Program-made: the position numbers and the translations under genes
DNA from: a virus
IMG/VR virus record: IMGVR_UViG_3300049224_000026
Span: 1-23,022 of that record
Direction: 5' to 3' (one strand)
DNA length: 23,022 bases
Notes under the pieces: model-generated
Told to the model about the DNA's origin: nothing
Seen by the model: the letters and a program-made list of their open reading frames with translations, nothing else
Database searches by the model: none
Part shown: positions 17,101 through 23,022 of the stretch, piece after piece
How positions within the stretch are numbered: position 1 is the first letter of the stretch
Layout of the letters: each line of letters starts with the position of its first letter

Positions 17101-17689
17101 TAGAAGTATATAAATCTTTTATTGTTTTTATTAATTGTCTTTTTGATACACCACTTGCAAGTGTTTCACTAATACCTTCTAAAAATGAATCTCTAAATTG
17201 AGTTAAGAAATCATATATGGTATTATCAACATCTGCATAATCTAAAAGTTGTTGAATGTTTTGTATTGGATTACCACGAAACTGTGTAATTGTAGCTCGT
17301 GCATTAGAAGTTAAACCTTGAATCTCTTCATTGGTTTCAAATTTATTTTGTGAAGTAATATATAATACTTGATTGTCATCAAAGTCATCAATTAAAACTG
17401 TCGCAGTTGCATTAGATGTTAAACCTTTAACTGTTTCACCAACTGTAAACTTTGCAACAGAATCTTCTAATACAACATTCTCATCACCTTTCTCATTTAA
17501 AATATAATTATTAGATGTTGTTTCTTGTAATACATAATTTACTTCACCAGATATTGTAAGTTGTCCACACTCAAGATATCTATAATAATCTTTTAAAAAT
17601 TTTACAAATTTAGGGTGGTCAGATTTTAAGAACTCTGGAACGAATTCTTGCAATAAAGGTGAGATTTTTTTATCAAATGTAGAAGACAT
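14150..17689 (-). CDS. 7: Baseplate wedge protein gp7-like, with inserted repeats
   Basis: A 1179-residue protein following gp6 as gp7 does in T4. Residues 9-43 (ISPLLQEFVPEFLKSDHPKF ... YYRYLECG), residues about 187-220 (KTIKDLYTSKGTIDGHKYFF ... LFDEEAEI) and residues 852-857 (THPAGF) parallel blocks in the C-terminal third of T4 gp7. Between and around them lie modules not expected in T4 gp7: F-x-x-GE-x-x-G-x-TSNATA units at 81-136 and 255-270, GxGYT units near 361-373, 632-655 and 671-683, and an acidic DGTD-type block at about 398-620. The last 150 residues are a tail with 12 FD dipeptides. The N-terminal beta-rich part of T4 gp7 is not seen. The start overlaps the gp6 stop by one base (TAATG). 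gp7 identity is from remembered motifs plus synteny. Confidence 0.78.
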   Translation of the reverse strand: MSSTFDKKISPLLQEFVPEFLKSDHPKFVKFLKDYYRYLECGQLTISGEVNYVLQETTSNNYILNEKGDENVVLEDSVAKFTVGETVKGLTSNATATVLIDDFDDNQVLYITSQNKFETNEEIQGLTSNARATITQFRGNPIQNIQQLLDYADVDNTIYDFLTQFRDSFLEGISETLASGVSKRQLIKTIKDLYTSKGTIDGHKYFFRLLFDEEAEIVFPRDNMLRVSDGFWDSEIVMKVIETGTSDFGSLSNKIITGRTSGATARITTVTKFTEGGNAFAQLRIADNSITGTFQIGETVFGTDPNNDFDIFAVIQEIVSGVDITRSGQYYEINDPVTVIGGDGFAEMVVADVSKGKIDEIIIDDTGTGYTNGAQLQFDNSDTDGTGVEANVDIVGGSIQLENATSGDNIITDERESIIVDDVGDIEQEDATFENVNIVLNRTATPHADAGDNIIIETPVDPDNFITNHIQIENDSDGVTNIIFDGTDATGSDANSKILTEDSVVTSAIQTGVLVGEETNSSERFRQSLPVDNNNDFILEDELGNFRLLREESEPEFLILEQDATVDHIVLDGTDTNSANENDNIVQENDGASRITMELSDSDDVLLFENEQFTQLETATLPSQEQGEIRRIRITNEGNGYTKLPSITVSGGTGAKLLAKSNTGVGGVTEVGIRNFGSGYKNDSVYHILEDATVTGEAISGQKILLENEGEGDAILNEDTVRDSVRFNKTVLVKDIVGTFVATEGLTSSEGTIVSFDSAKQTIKINSTHTPEEGDLITTGTASGIVVQCLTADGDLTTGATGRTTGNFIGSKGFVSEDTMRIQDSYYYQDFSYVVKIGESINEWRDSIRTATHPAGFAVFGQVTIASLVNAQLKIPTGSEISGFVGDTETFTPELASTLTTLFTTVFGRRLGTATDGTTLNTTPAIGYQENTSGGGTVLPSSKRELTLSSSVSVTMGGATSSSFAPFLVNLAKYGFMQEGFLGDDENVDTYFTIDQFKDVKINEVSVTGGFSDTDEENFDSTTRFFDESRNFIAPSAFTTRINVPPRGELRITKTGMFQTFDMDFRTFDDIRQTFDEDNAGGKTIDTLGQEFLDFSETHKTFDSNSVKFDVGFAGLTNPLDFSQTLYKFDDTLGGDYARFDADFSVSQTANITTTFDASAFRFDATLSDMGLTFDNTAT
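14153..14605 (-). repeat. FD-rich C-terminal tail of gp7-like protein
   Basis: The last 150 residues hold 12 FD dipeptides, most preceded by T, R or K (QTFD, RTFD, KTFD, VKFD, YKFD, ARFD, TTFD, FRFD, LTFD), spaced irregularly by roughly 5-30 residues. Confidence 0.75.
15830..16498 (-). repeat. Acidic DGTD/AGD repeat block in gp7-like protein
   Basis: Residues about 398-620. Several units of the form hydrophobic-V/I-L-(D/N)-G/R-T-(D/A) followed by (N/D)-A-(G/N)-(D/S)-x-I and an acidic strand (examples NIIFDGTDATGSDANSKI and HIVLDGTDTNSANENDNI). They lie between conserved gp7-like blocks, so they look inserted. Confidence 0.7.
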
Positions 17690-19587
17690 TAGTAACCACT
17701 TGAGGAACTACTTCCAGTAGTAATATAAGATGTTGATGTATCAGCAGTTGTTACAGCAGCCGATGTTGTTGCAACAGATGAACCAGAACTTGAGGTTGCA
17801 GTGTCTACCTTTCCATTAACAGTTGAATTAGGTAAATCTATTTCTAATATATTATTTCTCAAAGGTATTATATCTGGAGATGATGGAACTGCAACTATTC
17901 TAATTTGTGTAGATGTTGCACCATCAACATTAGATATACTTGTTATTTTTGCACTAGGTATAGATACTTTACCAGCAATATAATCAACAGTACCAAAATT
18001 TGCATCTACAATAGTCTTCGTTGTACCAACAAAATAATAAGTTCTTAATGTACCATCTGTGTCATCAATGAAAAGTTCGTTATCATTACCACTTACTTTA
18101 AATCCAGTTGATGATACAACAGCTTCGTGACCACTATGAGGATTATATATTGAATTACCAAAGTTTACTGTATATGATGAATTGGTGTTAAGAGTTGGTG
18201 TGATTTTTTTAGACATTTGAATAGTAGTTACATTTGAAGTTATTGCACTATCAGTATCATCTATTTGTCCAATCAAATCTGAAAATCTAAATTGTGAATT
18301 AAATTGTTCTAAAGTATTTGCACTATAAGTTGTAAGTGTTGTTACAATTAATGCATTTAAATCATTAACTGTTTTTGTAGTAATTGTAGAATTATACTTA
18401 TAATTCGTAGTCAATCTAATCTGAATAGTTTCTGGGTCAACTATTTCTGTTCTAATAGATGCAACATTATATGGTTTTAAAGAATTTTGTATTGTAGACT
18501 TTTGAGAATTAGTTAATGTGTTTCCATCATTTGTTTTAATAGAGATATAAACTATTCCATATTTTGGTGGGTCATTATCTTCACCACCCCAAACTGAAAC
18601 AGCTGCAGTATCTGGAAATACTTGTCTTACAAATACTTTGTAATCATTTACTGTGACTGCTCTATTTTGTGCAGAGTAATCTAAAGGTGCATTAAATTTA
18701 ATACTATCAATAGTTTCTCTTGTTGCACCACCAGTGGCTGCAGATGTTGTCGTAACAGTATATGCAGTAGAACCAGAAATTTGTGAAGAACCAGTAAGAC
18801 TGCCTGCACCATTAGCTAAAGTTTCGTTAGTAACAATATATTCTAAAACAACTATATTACCATCAGTTAATTTTTTACCTATTACACCATCACCAAATAA
18901 TATTTCGTGTTGTCCATCTTCAACCTCTTGTATAAAAAATACATTAGATGTAGATGTTGCTTGAACTATGTCAGCAGATTCTGTATATGTTTGAGTAGTT
19001 GAATCGGTTGAAGAGTTTTGTACAGTAACTTTAAGAGTTGACATATCTGCTTTTGTATCTGCAATTATAAATCTTTGGTCAATGTTATCTGCATCAACAG
19101 TATATCTTGTTGTGATTAATGTTCCCTCAAATACTTCTAATCCTTCAAATCTTAATACATTATTTTCTCTTGATTTAGTAACTGCTTCATTTGTAATAAA
19201 AAAATAAGGAACATTATCAATAGATGATTGAAAAGAAAAACCTTTTGGTATTGTTGCAGTTGTTATGCCAGTAATTGCACTAACCTCTACATTAACTATT
19301 GCTTTAGGTGCTCGTGAACTTCTTACTTTATAACCTAATAGTTTTGCGTGTGATACGACTGAAGAACGAAGTTGTGCAGTATCAAGAAACATCTCATTAC
19401 CCATAAGGTTTGCGTTCATAGCTTGATAGTGCGTGTTGTATGCAAGAACATCTAATAAGACATTCATACCAGAACCTTCAAAGTCGTAGTCTGTAAATTC
19501 TGTTTGATTTTTTAGGAATGTTTTTAAATTACTTTTGATACCATCAAAATCTAATTCTGTAATTCTTAATCTTTCTTTATTTGCCAT
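17689..19587 (-). CDS. 6: Baseplate wedge protein gp6 (baseplate-J type)
   Basis: A 632-residue protein, close to T4 gp6 (about 660). The N-terminus RITELDFDGIKSNLKTFLKN, with DFEGSGMNVLLDVLAYNTHY and the following MFLDTAQLRSSVV, is the typical gp6/baseplate-J opening. The central part (residues about 290-400: APLDYSAQNRAVTVNDYKVF ... VWGGEDNDPPKYG) is the conserved J-like region. The C-terminus is a Ser/Thr-rich tail of about 35 residues. In the contractile baseplate, gp6 dimers form the iris that holds the wedges together with gp7 and gp25. It overlaps gp25 upstream and the gp7-like gene downstream by one base each, so the three wedge proteins are made from one coupled unit. Confidence 0.93.
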   Translation of the reverse strand: MANKERLRITELDFDGIKSNLKTFLKNQTEFTDYDFEGSGMNVLLDVLAYNTHYQAMNANLMGNEMFLDTAQLRSSVVSHAKLLGYKVRSSRAPKAIVNVEVSAITGITTATIPKGFSFQSSIDNVPYFFITNEAVTKSRENNVLRFEGLEVFEGTLITTRYTVDADNIDQRFIIADTKADMSTLKVTVQNSSTDSTTQTYTESADIVQATSTSNVFFIQEVEDGQHEILFGDGVIGKKLTDGNIVVLEYIVTNETLANGAGSLTGSSQISGSTAYTVTTTSAATGGATRETIDSIKFNAPLDYSAQNRAVTVNDYKVFVRQVFPDTAAVSVWGGEDNDPPKYGIVYISIKTNDGNTLTNSQKSTIQNSLKPYNVASIRTEIVDPETIQIRLTTNYKYNSTITTKTVNDLNALIVTTLTTYSANTLEQFNSQFRFSDLIGQIDDTDSAITSNVTTIQMSKKITPTLNTNSSYTVNFGNSIYNPHSGHEAVVSSTGFKVSGNDNELFIDDTDGTLRTYYFVGTTKTIVDANFGTVDYIAGKVSIPSAKITSISNVDGATSTQIRIVAVPSSPDIIPLRNNILEIDLPNSTVNGKVDTATSSSGSSVATTSAAVTTADTSTSYITTGSSSSSGY

Positions 19588-20027
19588 TATCTTATTCTCT
19601 CTAGTATAAACTCAAATGATATTAGTTCAGTTGTTGCATTAATAATAAAAAAGTCTAATCTAATATTATAAGCATTTCTGTCTATGTCTGGTGTGCAATC
19701 AACTCTATGTAATAAAATTCTTGGTTCGTGTGTTTCTAAAACATTAGTGATGTTGTGAGTTAATACTCCAGCAGTTAATGTGTTTAAAGGTTCAAATAAA
19801 GATTGTCTGATATTAGAACCTATCTCTGGGTGAAAAGGTTTTTCATAATGATTTAATGATATAAGATTTCTAACACTTCTTTTGATTGCCTCTACATCTG
19901 TAACTTTAGTAATATCTTTAGTAACTGGATTCTGATTAAAGTTTAAACTCAAATCCTTAAAGATACGGTTACTTCGTCTCTCGTTATTTATTTGTGCATC
20001 AAATAATAAATTTCCAGTTAATGACAT
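19587..20027 (-). CDS. 25: Baseplate wedge / sheath-initiator protein gp25
   Basis: A 146-residue protein of the GPW/gp25 family (T4 gp25 is about 132). Visible hallmarks are RIFKDLSLNF, the VEAIKRSVRNLISLNHYEKP helix-turn, FHPEIGSNIRQSLFEPL, and the ETHEPRI element with the family's central E-P-R motif. The typical beta end follows (NAYNIRLDFFIIN). gp25 binds gp6 in the wedge and starts sheath polymerisation around the tube. It lies between PAAR and gp6, coupled to both by TAATG overlaps. In T4 gene 25 is in a different place relative to 5-6, so this is the marine-phage-style arrangement. Confidence 0.93.
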   Translation of the reverse strand: MSLTGNLLFDAQINNERRSNRIFKDLSLNFNQNPVTKDITKVTDVEAIKRSVRNLISLNHYEKPFHPEIGSNIRQSLFEPLNTLTAGVLTHNITNVLETHEPRILLHRVDCTPDIDRNAYNIRLDFFIINATTELISFEFILERIR

Positions 20028-20428
20028 TATGCGGCCGTCCCTTCAAATACTGCTTGAATTCTATCATCAATTATCTGTTGAGGGTCAACTTGACTTCCAG
20101 TTACTGCACCACCACCAGCACCAGCAAAAACAGTTTTATTATCAGATGCAAAAACTTGTGTGCAACCAGCTATACCATCACCTACTCTACCAGCACCTAA
20201 ACCATTAACAAATACAGTGGTAGAACCTTTTGCAATCGGAGCTAAATGACCACAGCAACCCAATATACAAGGTAATAGATGTGGTGTATTTAAATGTCCT
20301 TGACAACTCCAAGGCAAACTTTCTGCAAAAACATTAGGTGAACCTTGCATACGGTGTGGTGTACTACAATGAACTAAATCTATGTCGCCGATTCTACAAG
20401 CTGTGCCTGGTGTGTAATTAAATGCCAT
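20027..20428 (-). CDS. PAAR-type spike tip protein (gp5.4 role), Cys/His-rich
   Basis: A 133-residue protein. PAAR-type features are the ACRIGDIDLVHCSTPHRMQG opening and the GHLAPIAKGSTTVFVNGLGA segment followed by RVGDGIAGCTQVF. These are the P-x-A-x-G-S-x-x-V-x-x-x-G-x-x-x-x-x-x-GD pattern of membrane-piercing tips. PAAR proteins cap the gp5 spike and hold a metal ion at the point. Here there are seven Cys and five His, many in HCSTPH, HLNTPHLLPC and GCCGH, more than needed for one metal site. The last 30 residues (DPQQIIDDRIQAVFEG) form an extra helix-like tail. An exact TATAAATA late promoter core lies 16 bases before the ATG, with AGGAAAAG as ribosome binding site. Confidence 0.87.
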   Translation of the reverse strand: MAFNYTPGTACRIGDIDLVHCSTPHRMQGSPNVFAESLPWSCQGHLNTPHLLPCILGCCGHLAPIAKGSTTVFVNGLGAGRVGDGIAGCTQVFASDNKTVFAGAGGGAVTGSQVDPQQIIDDRIQAVFEGTAA

Positions 20429-20444
20429 ATTCTTTTCCTATGAT

Positions 20445-20452
20445 TATTTATA
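20445..20452 (-). promoter_or_regulatory. Late promoter core TATAAATA before PAAR gene
   Basis: Minus-strand TATAAATA, an exact copy of the T4 late promoter core (recognised by gp55-type late sigma; the marine T4-like form is given as NATAAATA). It lies in the 27-base gap after the 298-residue gene, 16 bases before the PAAR ATG. The leader would be very short, but the AGGA site fits in it. The AT-rich genome makes a chance match possible, but the intergenic place supports it. Confidence 0.6.
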
Positions 20453-20455
20453 CTA

Positions 20456-21352
20456 TTACTCTGTAATAACAAAGTTTTCATCCTCTAATAATATAAATGC
20501 TTCATCATTTATTCCATCTTCATCATCTTCTAATTGTATTCTATTTTGTGCATAATAACTACTTACATATCTTCCTATAAATGATAAATCATTTATCACA
20601 GCGTGTGTTAATGTTGCAGAAAATGTTTTTATACTACTTCTTATTTTATGTGTTGTCGTGGTTGAAGTTATGGGGTCAGTTTCCGATATTTCTAGTTCTT
20701 CATAATACAATACTGTAACACTATATGTAAATCTGTATTGGTCAGTAAAATCTGGATTCATACTATACAATGTATATTTTTTTCCTAAAGACTCATCATT
20801 ATGATTTAAAGGCATCTTATCTATACCAGTAAAATCAAAACTCCCAGAAAATAAATCACTTTCTCCTTTAATAACAAACTGACCAATATCAGTAAACCTA
20901 CGACTATAAAATCCAGATGTTGTTGCACTTCTACCACCATTTGTAATCGTTATATCTGGTTCACTATCTGCAAGTGTATCTTCTAATAAAATTACATCTG
21001 TATCTGCTCGTACCTCATCTTCATCACTAACTGGAGTTCCTTCTTCTAGTAATACATTTGCATCAACTATTGCAGCTTCTAATTGTAATTTATCTCCAGC
21101 ATCTGCACCAGATAAATTAGTTCTATTAAAAACAATGTTATCATCATCTTCTGTAATAATATTATCTATTGAGTTAGTGGTTGCTGGTTCTAAATAAAAA
21201 TTATGAAACTCTCTATCTAAAGATAAAGATGTAGAAACTATTACTTCGTTTGGGCCTGGAGTCGCAGTTACAGTTCTTGAAAATACTTGACTATGACCAT
21301 TCTGTTGTCTAACTACACTTGCAAACCTTGATGAAGGTGATATTGTTACCAT
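20456..21352 (-). CDS. Unknown baseplate-region structural protein with acidic repeats
   Basis: A 298-residue protein between the spike genes. I do not recognise its core. N-terminal strands (MVTISPSSRFASVVRQQNGH, then SRTVTATPGPNEVIVSTSL) and a C-terminal half with GFYSRRFTDIGQFVIKGES and YRFTYSVTVLYYEELEISE look beta-rich and structural. Residues 60-135 and the last 29 residues are acidic repeats (ITEDDDNIVFNRT ... GADAGDKLQLE ... ILLED) of the same type as in the gp7-like protein. I chose ATG 21352, which overlaps the 45-residue gene's stop (TAATG). A TTG 27 bases earlier would need to read through that gene's coding end. T4 gp53 occupies a nearby place, but no LysM motif is visible, so I do not call it gp53. 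Confidence 0.72.
   Translation of the reverse strand: MVTISPSSRFASVVRQQNGHSQVFSRTVTATPGPNEVIVSTSLSLDREFHNFYLEPATTNSIDNIITEDDDNIVFNRTNLSGADAGDKLQLEAAIVDANVLLEEGTPVSDEDEVRADTDVILLEDTLADSEPDITITNGGRSATTSGFYSRRFTDIGQFVIKGESDLFSGSFDFTGIDKMPLNHNDESLGKKYTLYSMNPDFTDQYRFTYSVTVLYYEELEISETDPITSTTTTHKIRSSIKTFSATLTHAVINDLSFIGRYVSSYYAQNRIQLEDDEDGINDEAFILLEDENFVITE
20948..21175 (-). repeat. Acidic DGTD/AGD-type repeat block in 298-residue protein
   Basis: Residues 60-135. NIVFNRTNLSGADAGDKLQL and following VLLEEGTPVSDEDEVRADTD are the same repeat type as in the gp7-like protein. Confidence 0.65.
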
Positions 21353-21489
21353 TATCCTTGTCCACGATACTTCTTCCAACTACTTCTTTTATGTTTATTC
21401 ATAGTAGAAGTTTTAATTTTACCCCTACCAATAGATGTTCTTTTAAAAGTAGGTTCGTAGACTGACATTGTATTCATTTTTTTAGCCAT
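21352..21489 (-). CDS. Very basic 45-residue protein next to gp5
   Basis: A short gene, MAKKMNTMSVYEPTFKRTSI continuing GRGKIKTSTMNKHKRSSWKK and ending YRGQG. It has 13 Lys/Arg against one Glu and no hydrophobic segment. It is supported by a strong AGGAG Shine-Dalgarno 6 bases before the ATG (overlapping the gp5 stop TAG) and by a one-base TAATG overlap with the next gene. I believe similar short proteins sit at this place in other T4-like marine phages, but I cannot check it. A nucleic-acid- or spike-associated role would be a guess; the function is unknown. Confidence 0.78.
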   Translation of the reverse strand: MAKKMNTMSVYEPTFKRTSIGRGKIKTSTMNKHKRSSWKKYRGQG

Positions 21490-21498
21490 TTATTTCTC

Positions 21499-23022
21499 CT
21501 AGTTCAAGTCAATTCTTGGTGCAGTTACTTTATAGAAACCACCAGCAGTTGCAGTATATGCTCCACCAGCCATATCACCTATCTTTGCACCAGCTTTTCG
21601 TGATATATAACCACCTACTGAAGTTATTTGAGCACCACCAACAGTATCAGTTTGAGCACCACCTATCGCATTACTTTCAGCTGCACCCACAACTTTACTT
21701 CTCATTGCAGCTATGTTTAATGTATCTGCACCCATAATCATTGTCATTCGTGAACCTTTGATTACTTCAGTTTTACTTCCGTCTACTTGTATATTCCAGT
21801 TTCCTTTAATGTAGGTATTACAGTTTTGGTCAATCGTTAAATTACAAGCACCTTTAATGTTTACAAAATCATTACCAGCAACAACCTCATAATTATGTCC
21901 TACAACTCTTGTCATTTTTGTACCATCTGAATCTACCTCATAGAATGTTCCAGTCCTATGGAATTCCATAATTCTTTCTGCACCAGGCGTGTCATCATAC
22001 TCTTTAATGTGTCCAGACTCTGTTTCCCTTGCGTGATTGTAAGGATACTCTGGGTCAACTCTCATCTTTTCATTTCTTGGTTGTCCAGTTTCAGTAGAGA
22101 TACCACTCACTCTTGTACCAGTAAAATTAGTATCAGTTGTTCTTGGTTCACTCCAAGAACCACCACTTGTGGTTGTAGGGCCTGTGGTTGTTCTTCTACC
22201 AGTTTGTGTTTCTATTGTAATTGCATTTGCAACTGGGTCTGGTTTAATTGATATGTCTACACCTAGTTTTTCTGCTGTTCTTAAAATTAATTCTTTTTCT
22301 TTACCTCTATTTTCTATTAATAAATTTTCAGACATTTGTCTTGCTTTTTGTTCTACAAAAGCATCTGTGACTGCATCATTTCTATTGACAAAATTACCAT
22401 CAGCATCTTGTAAATATTTTACAGTATCCAACCAGTTTTCTGTTATTGACATACCACTAGAATTAAAATTACCACCCTTACTTGCATCAAAATCTGGAAG
22501 TAGATTTGCAAGTTCATCTGTCAAACTATTTAAATCACTATCGTTGGTACTATTATTAACAAAGTTCCAACCAGATGCTGAGTTAAATACTTTACCTCCA
22601 GATTGCGTACTTCTAAATGTATCTACTATCGTGTCGTGGTATTGGGGATTCTCATCTCTTGTTGGAATTCTACCACCGTATTTTTGTAATTCTATTTTAT
22701 AGTCTTCACCATATCTTTTTGCAAGGGCTGTTGATGCATCTACACCAAAATTAGTTATTGAATTTATTGCACCATCTGATGTTAGATTACCTTGTGAATC
22801 TACCGTGATACTATCATAAAGATACCTTGACATTCTTTCATCAACACTACCAACAGTTGAAAGTGGGTCAACTGCACTTAATAATTTTGCACCAGCAAGA
22901 ATATAACCAGACCTTGTTGTTGGTGCAAGTAAACCAGTTTTGATAACATCTGAAAGTGTATTTGTTACTTGTGGTAAACTTACTTTATAATCACCTATAT
23001 CAATATGAGTGTCTGCATTAAA
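21499..23022 (-). CDS. 5: gp5-like baseplate central spike protein (5' end outside window)
   Basis: The frame is open at the right edge and ends with TAG at 21499; 507 residues are visible. The C-terminal 190 or so residues are the gp5/VgrG spike type. The sequence YNHARETESGHIKEYDDTPG, followed by RIMEFHRTGTFYEVDSDGTK and VVGHNYEVVAGNDFVNIKG, is the OB-to-helix joint. Repeating short strands follow (NTYIKGNWNIQVDGSK ... VVGAAESNAIGGAQTDTVGG), forming the triple-stranded beta-helix needle. The upstream 300 residues are hydrophilic and hold no lysozyme motif that I can see, unlike T4 gp5. A linker rich in Thr/Gly (RRTTTGPTTTSGGSW) lies before the joint. Together with the PAAR protein it would form the membrane-piercing spike. 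The real start lies outside; the ATG at 22833 is only an internal Met. Confidence 0.88.
   Translation of the reverse strand, partial: FNADTHIDIGDYKVSLPQVTNTLSDVIKTGLLAPTTRSGYILAGAKLLSAVDPLSTVGSVDERMSRYLYDSITVDSQGNLTSDGAINSITNFGVDASTALAKRYGEDYKIELQKYGGRIPTRDENPQYHDTIVDTFRSTQSGGKVFNSASGWNFVNNSTNDSDLNSLTDELANLLPDFDASKGGNFNSSGMSITENWLDTVKYLQDADGNFVNRNDAVTDAFVEQKARQMSENLLIENRGKEKELILRTAEKLGVDISIKPDPVANAITIETQTGRRTTTGPTTTSGGSWSEPRTTDTNFTGTRVSGISTETGQPRNEKMRVDPEYPYNHARETESGHIKEYDDTPGAERIMEFHRTGTFYEVDSDGTKMTRVVGHNYEVVAGNDFVNIKGACNLTIDQNCNTYIKGNWNIQVDGSKTEVIKGSRMTMIMGADTLNIAAMRSKVVGAAESNAIGGAQTDTVGGAQITSVGGYISRKAGAKIGDMAGGAYTATAGGFYKVTAPRIDLN

Noticed and set aside
20456-21352. Assignment of the 298-residue protein as gp53
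   Set aside because: Position is near to that of gene 53 in T4, but no LysM motif or other gp53 signature is visible.
21353-21379. Upstream TTG start for the 298-residue protein
   Set aside because: It would overlap the end of the 45-residue gene by 27 bases. The ATG at 21352 with TAATG coupling fits the pattern of the neighbouring junctions.
22169-22702. Plus-strand open frame of 177 residues
   Set aside because: It lies wholly opposite the gp5-like gene, has no ribosome binding site or neighbours on its strand, and its protein is a low-complexity Ser/Leu mix typical of an antisense shadow.
1-23022. tRNA genes, CRISPR arrays, insertion sequences or homing endonucleases
   Set aside because: The window is almost fully covered by structural genes. 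No cloverleaf, regularly spaced direct repeats, transposase or endonuclease motif was seen.

Overview
The window is a block of virion genes from a tailed phage with a contractile, T4-type tail. All 20 genes lie on the minus strand and read from high to low coordinates. They are packed almost end to end, and no gap is longer than about 50 bases. The DNA is strongly AT-rich. The gene order and protein sequences fit a marine T4-like myovirus of the cyanophage/pelagiphage kind, but the host (SAR11, Prochlorococcus or another bacterium) cannot be told from this sequence. Homology statements rest on motifs recognised from memory of the T4 baseplate proteins. No search was run.

Region 1 (23022 to 14150) is the baseplate core. 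In transcription order it holds: the gp5-like central spike with a C-terminal beta-helix (cut by the window edge); a 45-residue very basic protein; a 298-residue probable structural protein; a Cys/His-rich PAAR spike tip (T4 gp5.4 role); a gp25-like wedge/sheath-initiator protein; gp6 (wedge, baseplate-J type); and a 1179-residue gp7-like wedge protein. This matches the T4 order 5 - 5.4 - 6 - 7, with gp25 inserted. Most junctions are one-base TAATG stop/start overlaps.

Region 2 (14112 to 8181) is an array of fibre genes. It opens with a protein carrying the gp9/gp10-type baseplate-anchoring N-terminus. Five or six short fibre or adhesin proteins follow, built from shared short N-terminal leaders, repeat modules and differing C-terminal heads. 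Among them are three small proteins of tail-fibre-assembly-chaperone type and one unknown 55-residue protein. Two of the chaperone-like genes share a nearly identical 3' end at the DNA level.

Region 3 (8152 to 1) holds gp8, recognisable from its conserved C-terminus, and a giant DUF4815-type structural protein. The latter has at least 2210 residues and runs off the left edge.

Two exact copies of the T4-type late promoter core TATAAATA sit in the only sizeable intergenic gaps. One is before the PAAR gene and one before the fibre array. This suggests late expression in at least two transcription units. The most unusual feature is a set of small repeat modules (an acidic DGTD/AGD repeat, a GxGY module and an F-GE-I-G-TSGA module) scattered through unrelated structural proteins: gp7, gp8, the 298-residue protein, DUF4815 and the fibres. 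No RNA gene, mobile element, CRISPR array or convincing terminator was seen.
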